From an uncultured delta proteobacterium (GTDB lineage: Bacteria > Myxococcota_A > Polyangia > Polyangiales > Polyangiaceae), in assembly GCA_903892415.1 (NCBI GenBank), contig CAITIQ010000342.1, positions 1 through 40,500 on the forward strand: a stretch of 40,500 nt of DNA, written 5' to 3'. Shown in pieces: positions 16,568 to 25,431 of the stretch (its first letter is position 1; each line of letters begins with the position of its first letter). The notes under the pieces are model-generated. The model did not search any database. It was not told the DNA's origin and was given only the letters and a program-made list of their open reading frames with translations. The translations under genes were made by a program, and so were the position numbers.

Positions 16568-16984
16568 ATGCTGCGTCGGTTTTGCGCGTTTTGGTTGCTG
16601 GTCGTGCTCACTTCATGTGGCGCGAGTGCGCCTCATTCGGCTGAGCGCATCACCAAAGTTCCGCCCTACGTTCTGACGGCGGAGGACCTGCGGCATCGCA
16701 TGCGGCGCTTGGGCAGCGAGCTGTGGGTGAACACGCAGGGCGTGCTGGTCCACGGCGTTTGCGTGAGCTCGTGTGAAACCAACGTCGGCGGCAAATGCGT
16801 GGCATTGATCAACGACCAGCCGGACGACGTGAAGCCGATCGCGGTGCTGCTCGAGTCGAGTCGGCTCGAACCCGGAAAACGCTATGTTTTGCAAGGCTCG
16901 GTCGAGCCCAACTCGGCGGTGCGCGGCCACTGGCTTTTGCGCGCGCAGGTGCTGGCCGAGGTCGCTAGCTTGCCGCCCCACTGA
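16568..16984 (+). CDS. Small lipoprotein
   Basis: ATG at 16568 starts MLRRFCAFWLLVVLTSCGAS, a lipoprotein signal with Cys17. 138 aa. The mature part is a strand-rich domain (KVPPYVLTAEDLRHRM, LWVNTQGVLVHGVCVSSCET, GKCVALINDQPDDVKPIAVLLES, GKRYVLQGSVEPNS) that could be an OB-fold unit: five strands and two or three Cys residues. That is a fold guess from strand spacing only. The palindrome at 16477-16519 lies in its upstream region. Confidence 0.78.
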   Translation: MLRRFCAFWLLVVLTSCGASAPHSAERITKVPPYVLTAEDLRHRMRRLGSELWVNTQGVLVHGVCVSSCETNVGGKCVALINDQPDDVKPIAVLLESSRLEPGKRYVLQGSVEPNSAVRGHWLLRAQVLAEVASLPPH

Positions 16985-17031
16985 GCGAGCCCGGACCGTA
17001 CAGCGCGCCCGCGGCCCGCGCCGCTTCGGCG

Positions 17032-17418
17032 TCAGCGTTTGGGCGCTTCGAACTGAAAGACGATCTCGGTCTGCCGGACGAGCCCGAGGTCATCGCGCGC
17101 AATGCGTTCGAGCGCTGCCGGATCGTCGCGCAGCCGGGCCGCAGCCCCGCGTCGCTCTTCGAGCTCGTGCGCCAGTTCGCGGTTCTCCGCCTCGACAGCG
17201 GCCAGCTCGCGTTCTAGGCCGCGCAAGCGCGGCAGACCCTCGGGCGAGAAGATCATCACCGGCGCGCCGATCAACGCCACCACCAGCACGCCGATGGGCA
17301 ATCCGCGCTCGACCCATTGGCGCACCTTGTCGGAGAGCGAACTGCGCTCGAGACTCGGCTCTCGAGCCGGGGGGGCGCTCGGACGGCCTTTGGACTTCGG
17401 AGCTTTGCCAAGTTCCAC
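17032..17418 (-). CDS. FtsB/DivIC-like septum formation initiator
   Basis: The C-terminal 60 residues are the family signature: a Leu/Glu/Ala coiled coil (LRGLERELAAVEAENRELAHEL) then RDDPAALERIARDDLGLVRQTEIVF. Ahead of it is one membrane helix (GVLVVALIGAPVMIF) and a Pro/Ser-rich cytoplasmic leader. FtsB-type proteins bind FtsL and FtsQ in the divisome. The start is unsettled. GTG at 17418 gives 128 aa; an ATG at 17544 gives 170 aa but would overlap the divergent GTG start at 17501 by 44 bases, and the extra residues look low-quality. No other cell-division gene is in the window. Confidence 0.82.
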   Translation of the reverse strand: MELGKAPKSKGRPSAPPAREPSLERSSLSDKVRQWVERGLPIGVLVVALIGAPVMIFSPEGLPRLRGLERELAAVEAENRELAHELEERRGAAARLRDDPAALERIARDDLGLVRQTEIVFQFEAPKR

Positions 17419-17500
17419 AACCGGGCCTTGTGCCGGCTCGGCGCCCGACGGGCCAAGTTTGTCGTAGGTTCTGCCCGTCGCGAGGGCTAGTCTCAGCGCC

Positions 17501-18778
17501 GTGACGCTCGAGCTCTCGCGTCGGTTGCTTGCAACTGGGACCATTTCGGCGCGCGACGTGGAAGCGACGCTCTATCTTTCAGTGGTGCGCGGAGTCTCCG
17601 TGCCGCGGGCCTTGGTAGACCGCGGGATCATGAGTGAACGCGCGCTCGAGGAAGAGCTTAGTCGCCGCTCGGGGGCTCCCTTTCGGCAGGTGCAAGCGGA
17701 CTCTGCGCTGGTTGCTCGTTTGCCGCGCGGGCTCTGTCGCATGTTGGCTGCGGTGCCGCTCGGAACCGACGCTGCGGGCGTGGTCGAGTTAGCGGTGGTG
17801 GACCCGCTCGATGGCCACGTCGCGAGCGAGTTCGGCTTTCATTTGGGGGCCAACGTGCGGGTTCGCCGCGCGACCATGGTGGCCGTGGAAGAGGCCATTC
17901 GCGGGATGGAGCTCGCGCACGCTACGCCCGGCACGCGAGGTCGCAGAAGAACGCCGGCGTTTCCACACGGTGCTCCCGAATCAGTCCCGCCCTCCCAGCC
18001 GCCGCCTTCACAATCCCAACCCGAAGACGTGCCGATTCCGCTGGTGCGGCGGGCACCGCTTACCGCGGGGCATGGGGACGTCAGCGTGGAGGGCTATCCG
18101 ACGCACGAGCGGCGTTCGGTCAGCTTTCCCACGTTGCCCCCGGCTCCGCTCATTCCAAGCGGCGCCGAGGACGCACTCGCTCAACCCCCCGAGAGCGCGG
18201 ATCTCGAGGGGCCGACCATGGGGGAGGAGGACCCAACGCCGATCGATTCGGTCTACCCCACGCCCTCCGGTCCGTTTCCGCCCACGTTGCCGCGCACGCG
18301 CGAGGCCGGCTGGGTTCCAACGTTGCCCGAGCTGCTCGAGCTGATCGGGCGCGCTCGTGACCGCGACGATCTGATCGATCTTGTGCTCCGCGCCAGCACC
18401 TTGGTCGCGCAACGCGCGGCGATCTTCGTGATGCGCAAAGAGGGCTTCGTCGGTTGGGTTTGCAACCCCGCCTTCGGCTCGGAGGAGGATCTGCGCACCG
18501 TGACCATTCGCGGCAACGAGCCGAGCGTGCTGGCGACGAGCGCTGCGGCAGGCTTTTATTTGGGGCCCATCCCGCAAACGGCCGTTCACCAAGGCCTCCT
18601 GCGCGTGATGGGCCGGGCGAGCACCGACGTGGCCGTCTACGTCGTCAAACTGCGCACCCGACCGACGATCCTGATCGTCGCCGATGAACTCGACGACACG
18701 CTGATGGGCACCCGCGCGCTGGGGGAGATCACGAAGCGCTGCGGTGAGGCGCTGGCGCGGCTCTTGTCCCAGCGCTGA
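17501..18778 (+). CDS. MshEN (GspE N-terminal) domain protein with C-terminal GAF-like domain
   Basis: GTG at 17501. 425 aa. Residues 1-125 are an MshEN/GspE N-terminal domain: RLLATGTISARDVEATL, RALVDRGIMSERALEEELSRR, RLPRGLCRMLAAVPLG and VVELAVVDPLDG. In type II secretion and type IV pilus ATPases this domain binds partner membrane proteins or cyclic di-GMP. There is no Walker motif, so this is not an ATPase. A Pro/Ser-rich linker spans about 140-265. Residues 275-425 form a GAF-like domain (LLELIGRARDRDDLIDLVL, AAIFVMRKEGFVGWVC, EITKRCGEALARLL). I infer a cytoplasmic adaptor or sensor; no transport genes are adjacent. Confidence 0.85.
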   Translation: MTLELSRRLLATGTISARDVEATLYLSVVRGVSVPRALVDRGIMSERALEEELSRRSGAPFRQVQADSALVARLPRGLCRMLAAVPLGTDAAGVVELAVVDPLDGHVASEFGFHLGANVRVRRATMVAVEEAIRGMELAHATPGTRGRRRTPAFPHGAPESVPPSQPPPSQSQPEDVPIPLVRRAPLTAGHGDVSVEGYPTHERRSVSFPTLPPAPLIPSGAEDALAQPPESADLEGPTMGEEDPTPIDSVYPTPSGPFPPTLPRTREAGWVPTLPELLELIGRARDRDDLIDLVLRASTLVAQRAAIFVMRKEGFVGWVCNPAFGSEEDLRTVTIRGNEPSVLATSAAAGFYLGPIPQTAVHQGLLRVMGRASTDVAVYVVKLRTRPTILIVADELDDTLMGTRALGEITKRCGEALARLLSQR

Positions 18779-18840
18779 GGTTCGCAACCCGCGAACGCGG
18801 CGCTGCGCAATGGCCCACTCTGGCTTAGACTCTGTCCGTC

Positions 18841-19299
18841 GTGGCGAACCGAGAGCAATTTTTAGCATGTCTCGCGGAGACCGATTTCCACACACGGTTC
18901 TATGCGCTGGTTGCCGAGACGGCGGGCCAGGTCCCGCTTGCGGAGCCCGGTTCGCCTGCGGCGCCGTTGGCAGCAAGCGGCCATCGCTTCACCTTCGTAC
19001 GGAATGGGGCGTTTTGGCGGCTATCAACGGCGAAGGCAGCGGATAGGTTCACGCTGCATCTGGCGATCGCACGCTGGCGAGTCGAGCCCATCCTCAACTT
19101 GGTCGCGAGCGACGGTAGCTCGCTGGGCGGGCCTTTTGCACTTTTGGCCGCTACCGCCGCGCAACTGGCTTTGCCTGGGTTTCGCCACGATCCGCCGTAC
19201 CCCAAAATCATCTACACCAGCGAGTCCGGTTTGACCCGGCTCGCAACGGCGCTCGTGGGCATGGCCCAGGACGCGCGTACTCAAGGAAAGCGCGAGTGA
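18841..19299 (+). CDS. Hypothetical protein (152 aa)
   Basis: GTG at 18841 (MANREQFLACLAETDF), 62 bp after the MshEN gene, same strand. The product has a short helical start, then alternating strands and helices (HRFTFVRNGAFWRL, TLHLAIARWRVEPILNL, PFALLAATAAQLAL, KIIYTSESGLTRLATALVGM). It has no signal peptide, membrane helix or motif known to me. Codon bias agrees with the neighbours. It probably forms an operon with the upstream gene; function unknown. Confidence 0.75.
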   Translation: MANREQFLACLAETDFHTRFYALVAETAGQVPLAEPGSPAAPLAASGHRFTFVRNGAFWRLSTAKAADRFTLHLAIARWRVEPILNLVASDGSSLGGPFALLAATAAQLALPGFRHDPPYPKIIYTSESGLTRLATALVGMAQDARTQGKRE

Positions 19300-19307
19300 G
19301 CTGCTCG

Positions 19308-21049
19308 CTACGGCACGACTTCGCGCGTCTTGAGCGAGAGGAGCATCGGGCCCGTCACAGGGTCGCTATCGAGTGCCCCTGCCATGCGGGCGGCCATCAA
19401 GGTCAGATCGTCGTTGTCGGTAACCAGCCGACATGCCGAGAAATCGCGCCCTGGCGCGGCGGTGGAAGAGCGCAGAACGAGCTCGTAGGGAACCAACTCG
19501 ATGGTGCCGTCGTGGTCCCAATCGATGCTCCCGTCGTCCTCGACGAGCCAACCCGTCGAATCGTACGTCTGAAGAAAGGCGCTGTCCTCAGCGGCCACGC
19601 CAGCGAAGGCCGCGCTCTCGACAAGAGCACACTCGTCGATGTTGGGCAGCACGCCGCGTGAAAGCGCGATGTCCGTTTCAGCGATCGAGCGCGGTGCGTC
19701 GATGAGCTCGAACGAGAACTCGTAGTTCATGTAGCTCGGGTAGTTGGGCTTGTAGTTCACAGCTTCATCTCCTCCATGGTGCAGCCCGAGCGCGTGACCA
19801 AGCTCGTGAAGCGTCAGCGCATAAAGCGTGAAGACTGCTTCCTCTTGCAGGTCGTCGGCAGGGTCGCTGTTTGGCGCGGGAGCTCTGCAGCTCGAGTACT
19901 TGCCTTGCAGCTCCGAAACTCCGCCGTAGAAGTCATTCTGGCACAGCGAGAGTGTGTGGAAGGCCTCTCGATACAGCGGGTTTGGCGCACGATCTCCGAG
20001 CACGAACTGATCGCCGCAATAGAAGTCGTCGTCTAAGACCGAGTCGAGCACGGGGTGCAGGGCGAGTCCCTGCGTTCCGTCAGGATTGTCGATCGCGAGG
20101 CCAGCGTAGTAGCTGCGCCAGGCCTCGATCAGCAGCTCGCTCGGTTGTACCGCCGGCTGATAGTCGATCTCGAGCAGCACATCGCGATGCAGCGGGCTGC
20201 AGCCGAGCGCCGCGTAGTCAACGAACTCGTGGCTACCGACCTCCCAGCCATCGGGGATACCGTCGTCGTCGCTGTCGGCATCGGCCGATCGGTTCCCAAC
20301 GCGAGCTCGGCGCTGTCTTCCAAAAGATCGGCGTCGGAATCGGGCCCAAACAGCGCGACCACCGTGATCCAATCGGGCTCCGATTCTCCCTCGCTGTCGC
20401 TCGCGGTCACTTGGTAGACCAGCGGCTCGTGAAGGTCTGGCGGTAGCACCAAAGACGCCGTCGCCGACTTCAGGTCGGACAGCGCAACAGGCGGCCCAGC
20501 CACCTGCGTCCAGTTGAATGTGATCACGTCACCGTCCGGATCACTGGCGCTGGCCGCGAGCGAAACGGTGGCACCGGCCGCACCCTCGCGGTCGGCTCCG
20601 GCCACCACCTTCGGCTTGGTATTGATGTGGAGGGTTGCAGAGTCGACAGCGGTGAGGCCCTCTGCATCCCGCACCGTCAGCTCGATGGTGTGGGTGCCGG
20701 GGATGAGGTCGGCCAGCAGGGTTGACGAGGTGATCTCGAAGGCCCCCGGACCAATCGCCGGGAGGTCGTCGATCTGCCATTCAAAGCTCAGCTCATCGCC
20801 GTCCGGATCCGAGCTGCCGGTGCCATTGAGTAGGATCTTGTCGCCGGGCGCCGCCGTTAGGTCCTGGCCCGCAGAGGCGATCGGCGCGTGATTTTCGGTC
20901 GATCCGCCGGGCCCAACCGAAGGTCCTGACTCTGTTTGGCCTCCGCCACCACTATCACCGCTGCCGCCGAACCCTCCGGCGAGCTCCTGCGGTTCATCAC
21001 CGCAGCCGGTGATCGCGCACGCCAAAACCACATACCCCAGTCGTCTCAT
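19308..21049 (-). pseudogene. Metzincin-type metalloprotease lipoprotein with PKD-like domains, interrupted by a frameshift
   Basis: Two minus-strand frames join into one protein. The first (from ATG 21049) has a lipoprotein signal ending ITGC (Cys16), a Gly-rich linker, then two PKD/Ig-like domains (NHAPIASAGQD..SDPDGDELSFEWQ and KPKVVAGADRE..SDPDGDVITFNW) and enters an Asp-rich calcium repeat (DSDADLLEDSAELALGT). The second frame continues at once with NRSADADSDDDGIPDGWEV. It then has the protease domain with HELGHALGLHHGG (19770-19808, metzincin zinc site HExxHxxGxxH) and a Met-turn SYMNYEF near 19728. The junction is at about 20285-20299 and needs one or four lost bases. It could be a true pseudogene, a sequencing error, or a phase switch. 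Divergent from the gene at 21215. Confidence 0.85.
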
Positions 21050-21214
21050 GAGACCTCGCGAGGCCTCTGCAGATGCCGAGCCCGACGCCGAGATTCACTC
21101 CCGTTAGCGGAGGCTTGCGACAGCTGTGCCAGGGCCGTCCCGGTCGAACGACGATTCAATGCTCCGGTTCGCCGACTCTTGTTCAATAGCCCAACTCCGG
21201 CGTAGCCTTCGGAC

Positions 21215-22612
21215 ATGCGCAGCATCGTCGGGTTCGGGAGCATCGCTGTTCTGGTTGTCGCCTGCGGTGACAGTGCTGGGAGCGGCGGCAGCGGTGGCAG
21301 CGGGGGTAGTGAGGGCGGCGCTGGCGGTGCCTCCACCTCGGGCGTGAGCTTCCACAAGGACGTCGAGCCGATCTTGCAGGCCTCCTGTCTCGGCTGCCAT
21401 TACGAGGGTCGCATCGGCGGCTTCTCGCTCGAGACCTACGAGCAGGCGGCTCCCCTTGCCTCAATGATCGCGGCGGTCACGGCCTCTGGTCAGATGCCCC
21501 CGTGGCACGCAAAGACCACCGACGAGTGTCAGCCGCGCTATGAGTATCGCGATAACCCTTCGCTCAGCGCAGAGACGATCGCAACCTTGCAAGCCTGGGC
21601 CGACGCAGAAGCTCCGCGCGGTAACCCGGCCGATGCGCCGCCTGCCTTCAAGCCGGCCGAGCTTGGTTTGCCCAACGCCGATCTCGATATTGAGGCGCCG
21701 GTGGCGACCACGGTGGAAGGGGACTCGGATCAGTTCGTGTGCCTGATCCACGACCCCAAGCTCGACCAAAAGCGTTACCTCGACGGCATGAACATCGTGC
21801 CGGGCAACGAGAAGGTCGCTCATCACGCGCTGATGTTCCGCTTGACGCGGGCCGACGCGCTGGAGCTTTCGGGCGGAGGGGATTCGTTCCCGTGTTTCGG
21901 CGCACCTCCCGGCGATTTGGTGCAAGCCTGGGCGCCCGGCGCGCAACCGCTTCAGCTACCGCAGAACGTCGGTCTGGCGATGGACGCGGACGACGTGATC
22001 GTCGTGCAAATGCACTACCACCCGACGGGCGTTGGGCCGGAGCAAGACCGCTCGACGATCCAGATGCGCTTCATGGATTCCACCCCGGCCTACACCTTCG
22101 AGATGGCGCTGGTCGGCAACGCGACCAACGCGCCCGAGCTCCTGGCCGGTCCGAACGATGCGGGAGGTCCTGAATTCAAGGTCCCCGCCGGCGCAACCAA
22201 CCACACCGAGGCGATGGAGTTCACCGTCCCCGACCTTCCGATTCGCATCCCGATCTTGGTGGTCGGAACCCACATGCATTACGTCGGAGTCGGCGCGCGC
22301 TTCAGCATCGAACGCAAAGCCCCCGGCGACGAGCCGAAGGACGAGTGCTTCGTCGAGACCCCGCGTTGGGACTTCAATTGGCAACGCGGCTACATGTACG
22401 ACGCCGCAATCAAAGACCTCCCGACGCTCGGCAGTGGAGATACGCTGCGGATGGACTGCAACTACGACAACTCGATGTCGAACCCCTTGCTCGCGAAGGC
22501 GCTCGCCTCCGAGGGCATGAGCGCTCCGCAAGAGGTCCGTTTGGGCGAAGAGACGCTCGACGAAATGTGCCTCGGCGTCCTCGGTATCTTGGTCCCCAAC
22601 GTCGGGAACTAG
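21215..22612 (+). CDS. Cytochrome c - type II copper monooxygenase (PHM-like) lipoprotein
   Basis: ATG at 21215; 465 aa. The signal ends VVACGD (Cys17), then a Gly/Ser linker to residue 42. Residues 45-135 are a cytochrome c domain with the heme site CLGCH (58-62) and a likely axial Met in GQMPPW (Met94). The rest matches the copper- and ascorbate-dependent monooxygenase fold (PHM/DBM). HH at 203-204 and H267 (in VVQMHYH) fit the first copper site, and H353 and H355 (THMHY) with Met451 (LDEMC) fit the second. So all six expected ligands are present. It likely acts at the cell surface or periplasm with the heme as electron donor; the substrate is unknown. Confidence 0.9.
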   Translation: MRSIVGFGSIAVLVVACGDSAGSGGSGGSGGSEGGAGGASTSGVSFHKDVEPILQASCLGCHYEGRIGGFSLETYEQAAPLASMIAAVTASGQMPPWHAKTTDECQPRYEYRDNPSLSAETIATLQAWADAEAPRGNPADAPPAFKPAELGLPNADLDIEAPVATTVEGDSDQFVCLIHDPKLDQKRYLDGMNIVPGNEKVAHHALMFRLTRADALELSGGGDSFPCFGAPPGDLVQAWAPGAQPLQLPQNVGLAMDADDVIVVQMHYHPTGVGPEQDRSTIQMRFMDSTPAYTFEMALVGNATNAPELLAGPNDAGGPEFKVPAGATNHTEAMEFTVPDLPIRIPILVVGTHMHYVGVGARFSIERKAPGDEPKDECFVETPRWDFNWQRGYMYDAAIKDLPTLGSGDTLRMDCNYDNSMSNPLLAKALASEGMSAPQEVRLGEETLDEMCLGVLGILVPNVGN

Positions 22613-22699
22613 CAAAGCTGCCACACCTGAGCGTTGGCGCTCACGGGGCCGCCTCAGCGGTCGCGGCCGTGATCGCCAGCGCGGCCTGCCGAGCCGGAC

Positions 22700-23575
22700 G
22701 TGGTTGAAGTGGACGTGCCCATCGCGCGCACGACGCGCGGCCTGATTGAGCTGCTGCCCGAGCTCACCGAGTCCGGCCACGGCGTCATCATGACGATGGG
22801 CAAGGGAGGCGTTGGCAAGACCACCGTGGCGGTGAACGTCGCGCTGGAGCTAGCGCGCCGCGGGCACACGGTCCACCTCACCACCACCGATCCCGCCGCC
22901 AACGTAGCGGAGACCCTCGGCGCCAAAGTCGAGGGCATCCGCGTGAGCCGGATCGACCCAGCGTTGGCGACGCGCGACTACTCACAAGAGGTCATGCAAA
23001 CCGCTGGCGCCGGTCTCGACGCCGCAGCGCGCGCGCTACTCGAGGAAGACCTACGCAGCCCGTGTACCGAAGAAATCGCGGTCTTCCGCGCCTTTGCGCG
23101 CATCGTCGACGAGGGCGAGCACGGCTTCGTGGTGATCGATACAGCGCCCACCGGCCACACGCTGCTGCTGCTCGATGCCGCGGAGTCGTATCAGCGCGAG
23201 GTCTTGCGCACGAAGGGCTCGGCTCCCGCAGAGGTCCTGCGTTTGTTGCCGCGCTTGCGCGACCCGGCGTTTACCAAGATCCTGCTGGTCACGCTGCCCG
23301 AAGCGACGCCAGTGCACGAGGCTGCCGCGCTGCAACGCGATCTGTCGCGGGCCGGAATTCGGCCCTTCGCTTGGGTCATCAATCAAAGCCTGCTGCCGCT
23401 CACGGTGAGTGATCCGGTGCTCGTGCGGCGACGCACGAACGAGACACGCTTCCACGCCGAGGTAGCCGAGCTTTCGTCTCGCGTCGCGGTGGTGCCTTGG
23501 GCCGCACCCATCGTTGCGAAGGCCAGGCTCGACTTCTTCGCGCCAGCACCTGCCGTGGCCGACCTTTCGATGTGA
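22700..23575 (+). CDS. ArsA-family ATPase, single-domain, like the C-terminal half of ArsA
   Basis: GTG at 22700, 87 bp after the monooxygenase gene. 291 aa. The deviant Walker A is GKGGVGKTT (34-42), the switch motif is DTAPTGHTL, and INQSL is the adenine-side motif. The stretch LLEEDLRSPCTEEIAVF is nearly the same as the second half (A2) of plasmid ArsA, where that Cys takes part in metalloid binding. The N-terminus (IARTTRGLIELLPE) also looks like the linker that leads into A2. There is no A1 half, no arsB, arsC, arsR or arsD nearby. It may work as a homodimer in metalloid export or as a Get3-like carrier for tail-anchored proteins. Confidence 0.86.
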   Translation: MVEVDVPIARTTRGLIELLPELTESGHGVIMTMGKGGVGKTTVAVNVALELARRGHTVHLTTTDPAANVAETLGAKVEGIRVSRIDPALATRDYSQEVMQTAGAGLDAAARALLEEDLRSPCTEEIAVFRAFARIVDEGEHGFVVIDTAPTGHTLLLLDAAESYQREVLRTKGSAPAEVLRLLPRLRDPAFTKILLVTLPEATPVHEAAALQRDLSRAGIRPFAWVINQSLLPLTVSDPVLVRRRTNETRFHAEVAELSSRVAVVPWAAPIVAKARLDFFAPAPAVADLSM

Positions 23576-23609
23576 GCGTGGCTTCGTCGCTGAACGGCTG
23601 ATTCAGCCG

Positions 23610-24659
23610 CTACGCAAGGCGCAGCTCGGCCACGCTGGGCGCGTCCTTTGCGCGGGCTTCAAAAAGGCTGGCTGCGCGGACTCGTAGGGCCTGCATCCGC
23701 CCCGCTGCTTCGGCGACCCGGGCGCGAAAGGCCGCGCTCTTTTCGAGCTCGTGCAACAAGCCCTCGAACGCGGCTTCGCTGTTCTCTTCCTCTTTGCAGA
23801 CCAAGACCGAATCACAGCCGGCCGCGATCGCCAGCACCGCTGACTCGGCGGGCGGATGAAGGTCGAGCACGGCGCGCATCTCCAGGTCATCGCTGAACAG
23901 CACGCCCTCGTAACCGAGCTCTTTGCGCAGGAGTTCGCTCATAACCGCCGACGAAAGCGTCGCCGGTCCTTGCGCTAACGCCTCCACCACGATGTGCGCG
24001 CTCATCATCGAATCGAGCTTGACCTGCGCGGCCGCTCGAAACGGCAACAGCTCCACCGCTTCCAAGCGAGGGCGCGCATGCCGAATCACCGGCAGATCGA
24101 AGTGACTGTCTTTGTCGGTGTCTCCATGTCCGGGAAAATGTTTGCCGCAGGCCAGCACACCGCCCTGATTGAGTCCGCGCGCAAAGGCCAGCCCGAAGCG
24201 CGCGACCTCGGTCGCATCGGTGCTGAACGAGCGATCGCCGATCACCGGATTTGCGGGGTTGGAATCGACGTCGAGCACCGGCGCAAAATTCAGGTTCACG
24301 CCCAGCTCCGCGAGCCGCGCGCCGATGGCCAGCCCCGAGCGTTCAATCAGCGCCTCGTCTTTGCGCTCCCCGAGCGCGCGCATCGCACCGAGCACCGGCT
24401 CCGGCTTGGGCAAGCGGCTGACGCGGCCGCCCTCTTCGTCGATCGCCACAAGCAGCGGTGGCTGCCCGCTCGGCCGTTCGGCTTGCACCGAGGTGCACAG
24501 CGCTCGGAGTTGTTCGGCGCTGTGTAGGTTGCGCCGAAACAGAATCACGCCGGCTCGCCGGCCTGTGCGCAGCCCAGCTTGGAGCGCCGGAGTAAGCTCC
24601 TCCGCGGGAAAGCCCACCACCAAGAGTTGCCCGGCCAGCGCTGCAAGCGAGTCAGTCAT
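23610..24659 (-). CDS. nagZ: Beta-N-acetylhexosaminidase, GH3 (NagZ)
   Basis: ATG at 24659 (MTDSLAALAGQLLV), 349 aa, the usual length for NagZ. Motifs: GVILFRRNL, AIDEEGGRVSRL, NLNFAPVLDVDSNPANPVIGDRSF, then KHFPGHGDTDKDSHFDLP (the flexible His-Asp loop that supplies the general acid/base), and SDDLEM with the nucleophile Asp. There is no signal peptide, so it is cytoplasmic and removes GlcNAc from anhydro-muropeptides in cell-wall recycling. The gene starts 10 bp after the TrpC-like gene, in the same operon. The last residues (RAASLFEARAKDAPSVAELRLA) are a helical extension. Confidence 0.95.
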   Translation of the reverse strand: MTDSLAALAGQLLVVGFPAEELTPALQAGLRTGRRAGVILFRRNLHSAEQLRALCTSVQAERPSGQPPLLVAIDEEGGRVSRLPKPEPVLGAMRALGERKDEALIERSGLAIGARLAELGVNLNFAPVLDVDSNPANPVIGDRSFSTDATEVARFGLAFARGLNQGGVLACGKHFPGHGDTDKDSHFDLPVIRHARPRLEAVELLPFRAAAQVKLDSMMSAHIVVEALAQGPATLSSAVMSELLRKELGYEGVLFSDDLEMRAVLDLHPPAESAVLAIAAGCDSVLVCKEEENSEAAFEGLLHELEKSAAFRARVAEAAGRMQALRVRAASLFEARAKDAPSVAELRLA

Positions 24660-24669
24660 GCGGGCCGGT

Positions 24670-25431
24670 TTACGGAGATTCCGCCGCTTTGTCGACAAAA
24701 GTGACGACGTTGTGGGCGCTCGTATCGCTGGCTTCCGCAAACAGCCGCAAGCAGGCGACCTGCGCCGAAGGGAGCAACGGCTCGAGCTCGGCGGGCAGCT
24801 CGGCTCGAAAGGTCTCCCGTGAGCGCGCTGAAAGCACCACCAGCGGCCGCCCAGCCACGCGTACGAACGCCTCGGGTCTTTGTTGCGCCGCCTGCTCGAC
24901 CCAGGCCAGCTCCTCGGCTGTCGTTACCTCCGGCGCCAAGAGCAGCGCCTGATCCTGCGCCGCGCTGAGCAAGCTGTCCCACGCGAATTCGGCGCGCGCC
25001 GCGGCGTTCAGCAGCGGCACGATACCGCGGGCTCCGCAGGCCCGCGCTTCGGCGAGTTGGGTGACGCCGACGAAGCAATCCGACGCCAAGAGCGGAACGG
25101 CTGGGTCTTTGGCGAGGCTGCGTAACCAAGCGAAGCTCCCGCCGAAATGTAGCCCTTCGGTGGTCGCGAGCCGAAGCGAGGCCTGCTCCCAAGCCTCGGC
25201 GCCGCGGGGGCTCCCGAACGGTGGCGCGCCTTCTTCCTCGAACGGCGTACGTAAGCAGCGTAAGACGACGCTCTGCGCCGCGAGCTCGGTGAACTCCAGC
25301 GGCGCAGCGACTTCGCTGCCGGCCGCCTTGCGACCAATGGGCGGGGCCGCACCCAAGCGAGCGTCACGCGCCTCGGCGAAGCGCACCATCTTTTCGATCG
25401 CGCCCCAGCGGCGTGCTCGCGGCGCGCTCAT
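24670..25431 (-). CDS. Degenerate indole-3-glycerol-phosphate synthase (TrpC)-like protein
   Basis: ATG at 25431 overlaps the stop of the amidotransferase gene by ATGA. 253 aa. The order of segments follows TrpC: an N-terminal helix (AIEKMVRFAEARDARL), then HFGGSFAWLRSL (TrpC: FFGGSxxxLxxV), VPLLASDCFVGVTQLAEARACGARGIVPLL (TrpC: LPVLRKDFIVDxYQxxEARxxGADAxLLI), and later PEVTTAEELAWV. However KxSPSxG is missing, KDF is replaced by SDC so the catalytic Lys is lost, and no ExxNR-type motif is seen. It probably does not make indole-glycerol phosphate; a scaffold or new function is more likely. See the findings. Confidence 0.7.
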   Translation of the reverse strand: MSAPRARRWGAIEKMVRFAEARDARLGAAPPIGRKAAGSEVAAPLEFTELAAQSVVLRCLRTPFEEEGAPPFGSPRGAEAWEQASLRLATTEGLHFGGSFAWLRSLAKDPAVPLLASDCFVGVTQLAEARACGARGIVPLLNAAARAEFAWDSLLSAAQDQALLLAPEVTTAEELAWVEQAAQQRPEAFVRVAGRPLVVLSARSRETFRAELPAELEPLLPSAQVACLRLFAEASDTSAHNVVTFVDKAAESP

